A program made the translations under genes and the position numbers. From assembly GCA_002897695.1 (NCBI GenBank), contig BDTG01000022.1, positions 1 through 28,259 of the forward strand: 28,259 bases of DNA, in the 5' to 3' direction. The notes under the pieces are model-generated. The model saw nothing but the letters and a program-made list of their open reading frames with translations. It ran no database searches and was not told the origin of the DNA. Positions 1 through 8,346 of the stretch are shown here, one piece after another. This DNA is from a bacterium BMS3Abin14 (GTDB taxonomy: Bacteria; BMS3Abin14). Position 1 is the first letter of the stretch; every line of letters starts with the position of its first letter.

Positions 1-697
1 TGCTCCGGGTAGTAACCAGCCCACCGATCATGACTCCCGCCTGAAGGTACCTGCGGACAAGTCCGAGGACCCTCCGGTCTTTGACCCACCGAGCCAACCG
101 GGACATCAAAATGTCATGGTTCACCCGATCAAAGAACCTCTCCAGATCCATATCAACCACCCAACTACGACCGGAAGCAACATACTCACGGGCATTACGC
201 ACCGCCTGATGAGCGCTCCGGCCCGGGCGGAATCCGTAGCTCGAATCAGAGAAGTGAGGATCAAAAACAAGCTGCAAAACCTGATGCAAAGCCTGTTGAA
301 TGAGACGATCCAACACCGTCGGAATGCCGAGTTGCCGCATGCCTTTGCCGCCGGGCTTGGGTATTTCCACCCGCCTTACCGGCTCAGGCTGATAACAACC
401 ATTCAACAGCTCGCCTTTGATGCGCGGCCAGTGCTCGCGAAGATAACCTTCAAGGGCATCCACGGACATGCCATCCACACCCGGAGAACCCTTGTTGGAT
501 CTCACGCGCCGTAAGGCCGCCAACATGTTCCCACGCTCGACCACTGCGTCCATCATACTGCTCAACTCCGGATAAGAGTCACCCGTCCTTGCCGTGTGGC
601 TTGACACGCCATCCCCGTACTCTCGCAAATTCCGTCCGCTACCCTCCGGGGTGGCTCGGAACCTCTCAGTCCCTCTGTCCGCGTCTCTGACCATCAT
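1..697 (-). CDS. ltrA: Group II intron reverse transcriptase/maturase (partial, C-terminus off window)
   Basis: About 232 codons are visible. The product copies intron RNA into DNA and helps it splice. The RT0/RT1 region contains ERGNMLAALRRV, NKGSPGVDGM and IPKPGGKGMRQLGIP. RT2 is around SSYGFRPGRSAHQAV. RT3 contains DMDLERFFDRVNHD, with the first catalytic aspartate. The YxDD loop lies beyond the left edge. The ATG at 697 has an AGGAG site about 10 bases upstream and is preferred. The conserved domain itself only starts near a second ATG pair at 551-556, so the first 47 residues may be a linker or untranslated intron RNA. No stop or frameshift is visible in the part seen. Confidence 0.85.
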   Translation of the reverse strand, partial: MMVRDADRGTERFRATPEGSGRNLREYGDGVSSHTARTGDSYPELSSMMDAVVERGNMLAALRRVRSNKGSPGVDGMSVDALEGYLREHWPRIKGELLNGCYQPEPVRRVEIPKPGGKGMRQLGIPTVLDRLIQQALHQVLQLVFDPHFSDSSYGFRPGRSAHQAVRNAREYVASGRSWVVDMDLERFFDRVNHDILMSRLARWVKDRRVLGLVRRYLQAGVMIGGLVTTRS

Positions 698-882
698 CGA
701 AATTCCGGCTCCTATCCCATGCTGCATGTTCAGGCCTTCGGTTCGGTCGAAAACCTACTATGCCCTCGGCTGACTTCTGATCCCACCTCACGGTGGGCAC
801 CCTTGCCGTCCGGCTAGCAGTTCCCCCTGTCGGGACTGCAAAGGACTTACACCTCCAAGTGGGTGCGCCCTGCCGGGCGCAC
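1..882 (-). mobile_element. Class C (IIC) group II intron, 5' part, truncated by window edge
   Basis: Read on the minus strand, the intron begins at 882 with GTGCG, matching the GUGYG consensus for a group II 5' splice site. The first 20 bases form a perfect 8-bp hairpin (863-870 with 875-882). A structured RNA of about 185 bases follows, then a reverse transcriptase/maturase frame that leaves the window on the left. The intron starts right after the T-run of the tRNA-Asn terminator (888-917). Insertion behind terminator hairpins is the known target preference of bacterial class C introns. Domains V and VI and the 3' splice site are outside the window, so whether it can still move cannot be judged. 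Class assignment rests on insertion site and ORF type, not on a folded structure. Confidence 0.85.
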
Positions 883-887
883 AAATA

Positions 888-917
888 AAAAGACCCCGCC
901 TTACGGCAGGGTCTTTT
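888..917 (-). terminator. Rho-independent terminator of tRNA-Asn
   Basis: Arms 888-900 and 905-917 pair over 13 positions with one mismatch around a 4-base loop. The minus-strand product ends in a T-rich run immediately followed by the intron start at 882. It lies 7 bases beyond the tRNA 3' end. The A/T-rich flanks could also let it work on the plus strand. Confidence 0.85.
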
Positions 918-923
918 ATTAAC

Positions 924-999
924 TGGCTCCCCGGGTCGGACTCGAACCAACGACAAAGTGGTTAACAGCCACTCGCTCTACCAACTGAGCTACCGGGGA
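924..999 (-). tRNA. tRNA-Asn (anticodon GTT), CCA encoded
   Basis: A full cloverleaf of 76 bases including an encoded CCA. The 7-bp acceptor stem pairs TCCCCGG with CCGGGGA, with discriminator G. The anticodon stem AGTGG/CCACT closes the loop CTGTTAA, giving anticodon GTT. The T-loop is GGTTCGAGTCC. The gene is followed by a terminator and then by a group II intron. Upstream, 14 bases that include the tRNA 5' end occur a second time at 1068-1081. Confidence 0.97.
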
Positions 1000-1081
1000 A
1001 TATGAAATCTGTCAACTGCCACCCCAACGATCCCGCTAAGGCGGGATTAATCACGCCGGCGGCGTGACTACCGGGGAATAT
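990..1081. repeat. 14-bp direct repeat flanking a 64-bp hairpin insert at the tRNA 5' end
   Basis: CTACCGGGGAATAT occurs at 990-1003 and again at 1068-1081. The first copy includes the first ten bases of tRNA-Asn. The 64 bases between hold two perfect inverted repeats: 1030-1036 with 1041-1047 (loop TAAG) and 1051-1057 with 1061-1067 (3-base loop). Removing one repeat plus the insert would leave a tRNA leader of about 9 bases behind the promoter at 1093-1121. This looks like a small insertion with target duplication or a local duplication. Confidence 0.7.
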
Positions 1082-1092
1082 TGAGGACGAAA

Positions 1093-1121
1093 CTATTAGC
1101 AGAATGCCAGTTCCATGTCAA
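1093..1121 (-). promoter_or_regulatory. Probable tRNA-Asn promoter
   Basis: On the minus strand, a perfect -35 TTGACA (1116-1121) is followed after 17 bases by TAATAG (1093-1098), a weak -10; shifting one base gives AATAGT. Transcription would start near 1086 and run through the hairpin insert into the tRNA. No competing -35/-10 pair with correct spacing was found closer to the tRNA. Confidence 0.5.
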
Positions 1122-1283
1122 TTTCTCCTTTGCCCGGGTGGTTAACAATACTGCCTGGAACCCCCAGACCTCCTTTGTGTTCCTGTTTTTCCTTTTCAGC
1201 CTGATCCAAACTTCCATAATCCCTTAAAAATCAAACGAATATAAGTGTTTTTGAACTCAATACATAAATAAAACTCCACAAGT
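1122..1283. other. AT-rich intergenic stretch, nothing recognised
   Basis: This stretch is visibly more A/T-rich than the neighbouring genes. It separates the tRNA promoter from the palindromes ahead of the small gene at 1338. No open frame with a ribosome site, hairpin terminator or repeat was seen. Confidence 0.5.
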
Positions 1284-1333
1284 CATTGTTACAATGTAAA
1301 ACCCTGAAAAATACTGGCATATTATATAATATG
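1284..1333 (+). promoter_or_regulatory. Promoter with two palindromic candidate operators ahead of the RHH-like gene
   Basis: Two perfect palindromes precede the gene: 13 bp at 1284-1296 (CATTGT and ACAATG around a T) and 16 bp at 1318-1333 (CATATTATATAATATG). The second contains TATAAT at 1325-1330, a consensus -10 lying 7 bases ahead of the ATG at 1338. No good -35 is visible at the expected place. The layout suits autorepression by the small DNA-binding protein encoded just downstream. Confidence 0.45.
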
Positions 1334-1337
1334 GCCC

Positions 1338-1550
1338 ATGGCACGTGGAAAATCAGGTCGCATAGTTCTCGAGATCGATCCCTCGTTGAACAGCGATCTC
1401 TACGAGGCTCTCAAAGGGGAGGGGCTTACGCTCAAGGAGTGGTTTCTCAGGCACACAGGATCATATCTGGCTCAAAAAGCTCAGCCGTCCTTATTTAACT
1501 CCATTCAAGTGGCTGAAATGAAGGTTAAGGCCGGAAAGAAGGAGAGGTAG
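1338..1550 (+). CDS. Small ribbon-helix-helix-like putative DNA-binding protein
   Basis: 70 residues, basic at both ends (MARGKSGR at the start, KAGKKER at the end). GRIVLEIDP at residues 7-15 fits a beta-strand, followed by two predicted helices (LNSDLYEALKGEG and TLKEWFLRHTGSYL). That pattern is typical of MetJ/Arc-type repressors and of antitoxins. No toxin-like partner follows. The ATG has no Shine-Dalgarno site and lies about where a transcript from the TATAAT at 1325 would begin, so the message may be leaderless. The family call is by pattern only and the operators are inferred from palindromes. Confidence 0.6.
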   Translation: MARGKSGRIVLEIDPSLNSDLYEALKGEGLTLKEWFLRHTGSYLAQKAQPSLFNSIQVAEMKVKAGKKER

Positions 1551-1778
1551 TCAGGACTAACACGAGCTGGGGGTGAGAAAGATGACAATGGAACAGAAGA
1601 AAGTGATCAGGGCCGCCGTTCTGACACCGATGTTTCTGCTGCTTGCCATCGGGATATTTGATGCACGGCACGGTAATCTCGCTGCGCAGGGTAAAACGCG
1701 TAATATCGCTTCTTCCGGTAACATGGATTTTCGGAAGGCGGAGGCCGGTTTTCCCGCGGAAAGACTGGCTACGGCTTA

Positions 1779-4013
<2,235 letters not shown>

Positions 4014-4132
4014 GACTTTCCTCCTGGAAATATATCAATGTCCTTCTGGTGGTGGCTGATGGCTGCTGCAGTCCATGTCTTTATGGGGCGGTGGATTGTT
4101 GTTGCGGATGGGGCCTCAGCAACCCGGCCCAT

Positions 4133-4181
4133 TGTATACATTATACTGTATACCTATAACGATCGGTTGCGGGGATGTCAA
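4133..4181 (-). promoter_or_regulatory. Probable icd promoter with GTATAC-repeat operator candidate
   Basis: On the minus strand, -35 TTGACA (4176-4181), a 17-base spacer and -10 TATAGG (4153-4158) predict a start near 4146. GTATAC, itself a palindrome, occurs twice at 4134-4139 and 4148-4153 with a related TATAC between, just past the -10. This would leave an untranslated leader of about 130 bases before icd. The stretch 4014-4337 otherwise holds only the terminator of the next gene; 4182-4276 shows nothing. Confidence 0.5.
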
Positions 4182-4276
4182 CGATTTTCAGATTATTGCA
4201 GAAATGTGCTCATGGCCAGGATCGGTCCTGCGTATTCTATCGGCGAAACGCGTGACCGTGCGCCCGCTCAAAAAAA

Positions 4277-4310
4277 GGCCGGAAGGAAAAAGAGGAGTTT
4301 CCTTCCGGCC
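4277..4310 (-). terminator. Rho-independent terminator of the arsR/acd/Cys-rich operon
   Basis: A perfect 13-bp stem (4277-4289 with 4298-4310) around an 8-base loop. On the minus strand a run of T (4270-4276) follows directly. It lies 28 bases beyond the stop codon of the Cys-rich protein gene. Confidence 0.92.
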
Positions 4311-4337
4311 TCAGCAGTGATGGTTGTAGATGAACCC

Positions 4338-4538
4338 TCACTTACTTTCCCATTCACTAATGCGTTCCTCGACTCCGGTCAGTTCCTTTTTCAACTGGTC
4401 CCGGTAGTTCTCCAGGCATTCCCGTTTCTCCTGGGTGGAGAAGAACCGGCGGAATCCTGTACCGCATCCGCATCCGCAACAACCGCAGGTGCATCCCGTC
4501 AATCCGCTGGATTTGTGGGCCATTTTTGGTTGACACAT
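4338..4538 (-). CDS. Cys-rich 66-residue protein with C-terminal charged helix
   Basis: No named family recognised. Eight cysteines (2, 16, 18, 20, 21, 23, 25, 41), six packed into CTCGCCGCGC at residues 16-25, suggest metal or Fe-S binding, by inference only. The rest is a charged amphipathic helix (about 36-64) ending YRDQLKKELTGVEERI. The ATG at 4538 has GGAGG 8 bases upstream; a GTG three codons earlier overlaps that site and is rejected. Last gene of a minus operon behind the acyl-CoA dehydrogenase (82-base gap) and before a strong terminator. The same helix motif ends the ArsR-type protein at the head of the operon, a link unlikely by chance. Confidence 0.8.
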   Translation of the reverse strand: MCQPKMAHKSSGLTGCTCGCCGCGCGTGFRRFFSTQEKRECLENYRDQLKKELTGVEERISEWESK

Positions 4539-4620
4539 CGCAATCACCTCCTTTCAGGTTATCTGTGTGTTTCCGTTCATTCCGTGGTGCCTGTCTGCCT
4601 CGTCGATAGGACCTGGAGCC

Positions 4621-5766
4621 TCATAGTCCCAAGGCTGCCTTGGCGACGTCCTGGCGGAGCCATTCCGATGTCTTGAAATGAAGCATGAGGCCCCGTGCAT
4701 CCCGGAAAAGCCTCTCGACGGTGTAGTCTCGGCAATACCCGTGCCCGCCCATGACCTGTATGGCCTTGTTGGTTACTTCCACGGCGGTCTCGGAGGCAAA
4801 TAATTTGGCCTTGTAACCGTTGATATTGGCGGAAGCCGGCGAAGCATCCGCTTTGCCGGCACCGTAGGCGAGCAGTGCCCTGGCCGCCTCCGACTGGACG
4901 ATCATGTCCGCAATCATGGATTGAACGGCCTGGTGAACACCGATCGGCTGCCCGGCAATCGTACGTTCTTTGGCATGGTGCACGGCCAGATCAACCGCCG
5001 CTTGGGCGATGCCGACCGATATGCCGGCGGCACCGAAGAACCCCCAGCCAATGACACTTTGACCGATGACCTGTAGACCTTCGCCTTCGATTCCCAAAAG
5101 ATTTTCCACCGGCACGAGACAATCCGTGAAGAACATTTCCCGCGACGAAGAGCTTCTGAGGCCCATCTTGTCTTCAGGATTCCCAAACGAGAACCCACGG
5201 GCGTCTTTTTCGATAAGCAGCGCACTCATTCCCTGGGGTCCCTTTCCCGGTTCTGTCCTGACGAGCACCAGGTAGACGTCCGCCTCCCCCGCCGACGTAA
5301 TGAAGAACTTCGAACCGTTGACGATGTAATGATCGCCGTCCTTCTTCGCCGTTGTAGTGATCGCTCCGGCGTTGCTGCCACTGTTAGCTTCGTGCACGGC
5401 GAAGGCCCCCAGCGCCTGGCCGGATTCCATCAGTGGAAGCCATTTGTTTTTGGTGAGATCCGTTGCGGCGACCTCGACGGCCTTTTCCGCGATGAGGTGG
5501 GACAAAACCACCAGCGCCGTTGAGGCGCATGCTCCGCCAAGTTCGCTTGTCACTGAAGCGAGGGTCGTCCGGCTCGCTCCGGCACCACCGAGGTTTTCGG
5601 CAACAACCATTCCAAGGATACCGCTTTCCCCGAGGGTTTGCATTGCCTCCCGCGGGAAAACGCTGTTCTTGTCTCTCTCGCCGGCCCCTGGGGCGATCCG
5701 CTCCTTGGCGATCTGCCTGGTGAGTTCCTTTGCCTCCTTCTCAACGAAGCCGTTTATCCGATTCAT
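4621..5766 (-). CDS. Acyl-CoA dehydrogenase family flavoprotein, catalytic Glu position not conserved
   Basis: 381 residues, the usual length. Family features are the N-terminal helical domain (EKEAKELTRQIAKERIAP), the mid-domain LGAFAVHEANSGSNA and NGSKFFITSAGEADVYLV that contact FAD, and the C-terminal IQVMGGHGYCRDYTVERLFRDA. Most members oxidise acyl-CoA at C2-C3 and pass electrons to ETF. Where the family has YEGT with its catalytic Glu, this protein has HFKT (residues 363-366), and the alternative Glu of the isovaleryl/long-chain type is not evident near 245-260. The reaction is therefore uncertain. No CoA ligase or ETF gene is nearby. ATG at 5766 has AAGGAG 7 bases upstream. Second gene of an operon behind an ArsR-type regulator (88-base gap). 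Confidence 0.9.
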   Translation of the reverse strand: MNRINGFVEKEAKELTRQIAKERIAPGAGERDKNSVFPREAMQTLGESGILGMVVAENLGGAGASRTTLASVTSELGGACASTALVVLSHLIAEKAVEVAATDLTKNKWLPLMESGQALGAFAVHEANSGSNAGAITTTAKKDGDHYIVNGSKFFITSAGEADVYLVLVRTEPGKGPQGMSALLIEKDARGFSFGNPEDKMGLRSSSSREMFFTDCLVPVENLLGIEGEGLQVIGQSVIGWGFFGAAGISVGIAQAAVDLAVHHAKERTIAGQPIGVHQAVQSMIADMIVQSEAARALLAYGAGKADASPASANINGYKAKLFASETAVEVTNKAIQVMGGHGYCRDYTVERLFRDARGLMLHFKTSEWLRQDVAKAALGL

Positions 5767-5854
5767 GCCCTGCTCCTTTTCGTTTTGCCGCCGTTTGGGC
5801 CGGATGATTCAGTAATGAAGCAAATGCTTAATCTTTCCCTAAAAAATATATTTG

Positions 5855-6289
5855 CTACTCCGACTTGATCACCTTGATCCTGGACTGTACTCCCTCAAGC
5901 TCCTTCTTGAGTTTCCGTTCGTATTTCTTCAACTGGGATAGCCTGCTATCCGCCTTCTCCATACCCGACCCCCGGAACCGGCTATCGTCCCTGCATCTGC
6001 AGTTACAAACATCGGTAAGGAGTTCCCCACACTGTTCCAAAGCGGCTGGATCGATTTCGTATGGCAGGCAGTATCCTTTCCGTTCACTGCTGACTAACCC
6101 GGCGTATCGGAGGACCTTCAGATGCTGCGAAACAGCCGAAGGGGTGATGCCAATGGCTTCGGACAGCTCGCTGACCCCAAGAGGGCCTTTTTGCTTCAGC
6201 AAATCGATAATCCTGATACGGGACTCAACACTCAGGACCTTGAAGAGTTCGGCTTGCCTGGCTCCGTCCATTTTCACCATCCAATTCAT
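5855..6289 (-). CDS. ArsR-family winged-helix repressor with Cys cluster and C-terminal helix
   Basis: 144 residues. Residues 10-80 form the ArsR/SmtB winged helix: ELFKVLSVESRIRIIDLL, then LSEAIGITPSAVSQHLKVLRYAGLV as recognition helix, then the wing SSERKGYCLPYEI. Beyond it are cysteines 74, 87, 95, 97 and 99 (CNCRC at 95-99), a plausible thiolate metal or thiol-redox sensing site. A charged helix YERKLKKELEGVQSRIKVI ends the protein and closely resembles the end of the 66-residue protein of the same operon. First gene of the operon; a palindrome over its own promoter suggests autorepression. The ATG at 6289 lacks a clear Shine-Dalgarno; Met7 at 6271 has a better GGATGGTG and is an alternative. 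Confidence 0.88.
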   Translation of the reverse strand: MNWMVKMDGARQAELFKVLSVESRIRIIDLLKQKGPLGVSELSEAIGITPSAVSQHLKVLRYAGLVSSERKGYCLPYEIDPAALEQCGELLTDVCNCRCRDDSRFRGSGMEKADSRLSQLKKYERKLKKELEGVQSRIKVIKSE

Positions 6290-6295
6290 AATTCA

Positions 6296-6336
6296 GTAGT
6301 TGCTTAAGTACTACATTAATCTAACCACGCTGTCAA
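6296..6336 (-). promoter_or_regulatory. arsR-type operon promoter and candidate operator
   Basis: On the minus strand, -35 TTGACA (6331-6336), 17 bases, then a weak -10 TAGTAC (6308-6313). An inverted repeat, GTAGT (6296-6300) with ACTAC (6310-6314) around CTTAAG, covers the -10 and predicted start, 6 bases ahead of the ATG. That geometry fits repression by the gene's own product. Confidence 0.55.
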
Positions 6337-6410
6337 GCTTTTCGAATCGGGCCATTCTGGAGATGAGTACTTTGATGAAGACCAGGATTAAGAATGCAAA
6401 GTTGATGACT
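6337..6410. other. Short intergenic stretch, nothing recognised
   Basis: Lies between the arsR-type promoter and the inverted-repeat element. No frame with a ribosome site and no terminator seen. Together with the promoter and the element it fills the gene-free stretch 6290-6681. Confidence 0.4.
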
Positions 6411-6661
6411 TCGCAAAAAGTCCATCAACGCGTTCACTGAAGGGACGACACCGGATGCGGCATGCGATTTTCAGAATCAGCTTGTTTCGGACGCCAGCGG
6501 TGGCATAATAATGAATTCGGAAGAAGTCATCAACGCGCACACTTAGAGATGCGCAAATCGAAGATTTGTGGGTAAAGTGAGAACGACGTTTTTCGCTTTC
6601 CGTTGAGTAAAGACCACGAACCTGCCTGTGCGTCGCATGCTGGCAGGTGGACTTTTTGCGA
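6411..6661. mobile_element. MITE-like element bounded by 14-bp perfect inverted repeats
   Basis: TCGCAAAAAGTCCA at 6411-6424 is repeated exactly inverted at 6648-6661, enclosing 223 bases with no coding frame. Inside are an AAGTC(C)ATCAACGCG motif twice (6418-6432 and 6524-6537), a CAAATC/GATTTG hairpin (6554-6568) and a longer stem closed by CCTGCC/GGCAGG (6621-6647). The left end is also part of a local 29-base hairpin (6401-6429). No clear target duplication is visible. It ends about 10 bases before the pgm ribosome site, so it forms most of the pgm leader. Confidence 0.5.
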
Positions 6662-6681
6662 CCCTATATATTGAGGTAATC

Positions 6682-8346
6682 ATGAAAACAGACCCTCTCG
6701 CGGGAAAACCGGTGGAACCAGGGATGCTGGTGGACATACCAAGGCTAATCACGGCCTACTACACTGAGGTCCCAGACCCCGCTTTCCCGGCACAGCGGGT
6801 GGCGTTCGGCACCTCCGGACATCGAGGCACTCCCTTTGACAGGTCCTTCAACGAAAACCACATCCTGGCGATCACCCAGGCTATCTGCCTCTATCGAAAT
6901 ACGCAGGGAACAGACGGCCCGCTTTTTCTGGGAATCGACACCCACGCGCTTTCGACCCCAGCCTGCACAACCGCCCTCGAGGTCCTTGCGGCAAACGGCG
7001 TCGAGGTGATGATCGCAGAAGGGGACGAATATACGCCCACACCGGTGATCTCCCATGCGATCCTGACCTTCAATCGGGGCCGGAAGGCCGGGCTCGCCGA
7101 CGGAATAGTGGTCACACCCTCGCACAACCCGCCGTCCGATGGAGGCTTCAAATACAACCCGCCCAATGGCGGACCGGCCGACACGGCAGCAACCGCATGG
7201 ATCGAGGAAAAGGCCAACAAGTTTCTCAAATCCCGGCTGGACGGCGTGAAGCGGGTAACGCCGGCCAACGCCCTCAACGCCTCCACGACCCGCCGGCACG
7301 ACTATCTTGGCGCCTACATCGCAGATCTCGAGAACGTGGTTGATATGGAGACCATACGCGGGGCGCATCTAACCATGGGAGTTGATCCCCTGGGCGGTTC
7401 AGGCGTCCATTACTGGGGACGAATAGCCGATCGCTACGGCCTGAACATCGATGTGGTCAACGAAACCGTGGATCCCACGTTCCGCTTTATGACCGCGGAT
7501 TGGGACGGCCAGATACGGATGGACCCCTCATCGGTCTACGCGATGCGGCGATTGATAGGCATGAAGGACCGCTTCGATCTTTCCTTCGCCTGCGATACCG
7601 ACCATGATCGGCACGGCATCGTCACACGAAGTGAAGGGTTGCTCCCGCCCAACCACTATCTGTCCGTCGTGATCTTTTACCTCTTTCAACACCGGCCGAA
7701 GTGGCGCAGGGAAGCGGCGGTGGGCAAAACCGTGGTGAGCAGCCGGATGATCGACCGCGTCGCCGAGAAGCTCGGTCGGAAGCTCTACGAGGTACCGGTG
7801 GGTTTCAAGTGGTTCGTTGACGGTCTGCTCGACGGTTCGCTTGGGTTCGCCGGGGAAGAAAGTGCGGGGGCTTCCTTCGCCCGCCTGGACGGCACCGTCT
7901 GGACGACGGACAAGGATGGGATTATCCCGGCTTTGCTGGCGGCAGAGATCACCGCCCGCATGGGCAGGGATCCCGGCGAGATATACCATGAACTAACGCG
8001 CGAGTTCGGTGATCCTGCCTATGCCCGCATCGATGCGCCGGCAACTCCGGATCAAAAGAAACTTCTGGCAAAACTTTCGCCGCAGCAGGTAACTCTCTCC
8101 GAACTGGGGGGCGAAAAGATCCAGGCCGTCCTCACTCACGCGCCGGGCAACGACGCGCCCATCGGCGGATTGAAGGTAATTGCCGAAAGCGGATGGTTCG
8201 CAGCGCGCCCGTCAGGGACCGAGGATATCTACAAGATCTACGCGGAGAGCTTCCTTGGAACGGATCATCTGCGCCGCATTCAGGAGGAAGCCCAGGCCAT
8301 CGTAAACGATACTCTGGCATCCGACGCAGGGAGGATTGACCCATGA
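6682..8346 (+). CDS. pgm: Phosphoglucomutase (alpha-D-glucose 1-phosphate/6-phosphate)
   Basis: 554 residues, close to E. coli Pgm. It interconverts glucose 1-phosphate and glucose 6-phosphate, linking glycogen or nucleotide-sugar metabolism to central carbon flow. Seen are FGTSGHRG (42-49), TPSHNP (145-150, phosphoserine at about 147), the metal loop DTDHDRHG, sugar-binding GEESAG and the phosphate-binding [15 protein letters not shown] near the C-terminus. The ATG at 6682 with GAGG 6 bases upstream is chosen over an in-frame ATG at 6628, which lies inside the inverted-repeat element and lacks a ribosome site. Its stop overlaps the start of the phosphoketolase gene (ATGA), so the two are translationally coupled. 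Confidence 0.96.
   Translation: MKTDPLAGKPVEPGMLVDIPRLITAYYTEVPDPAFPAQRVAFGTSGHRGTPFDRSFNENHILAITQAICLYRNTQGTDGPLFLGIDTHALSTPACTTALEVLAANGVEVMIAEGDEYTPTPVISHAILTFNRGRKAGLADGIVVTPSHNPPSDGGFKYNPPNGGPADTAATAWIEEKANKFLKSRLDGVKRVTPANALNASTTRRHDYLGAYIADLENVVDMETIRGAHLTMGVDPLGGSGVHYWGRIADRYGLNIDVVNETVDPTFRFMTADWDGQIRMDPSSVYAMRRLIGMKDRFDLSFACDTDHDRHGIVTRSEGLLPPNHYLSVVIFYLFQHRPKWRREAAVGKTVVSSRMIDRVAEKLGRKLYEVPVGFKWFVDGLLDGSLGFAGEESAGASFARLDGTVWTTDKDGIIPALLAAEITARMGRDPGEIYHELTREFGDPAYARIDAPATPDQKKLLAKLSPQQVTLSELGGEKIQAVLTHAPGNDAPIGGLKVIAESGWFAARPSGTEDIYKIYAESFLGTDHLRRIQEEAQAIVNDTLASDAGRIDP

Noticed and set aside
116-514. Open frame of 132 codons on plus
   Set aside because: Antisense to the conserved reverse transcriptase frame; no ribosome site or family features.
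666-956. Open frame of 96 codons on minus
   Set aside because: Runs through the terminator, part of tRNA-Asn and the structured intron RNA.
4038-4676. 212-codon frame on plus
   Set aside because: Crosses the icd promoter, a terminator and the Cys-rich gene on the other strand; composition is not protein-like.
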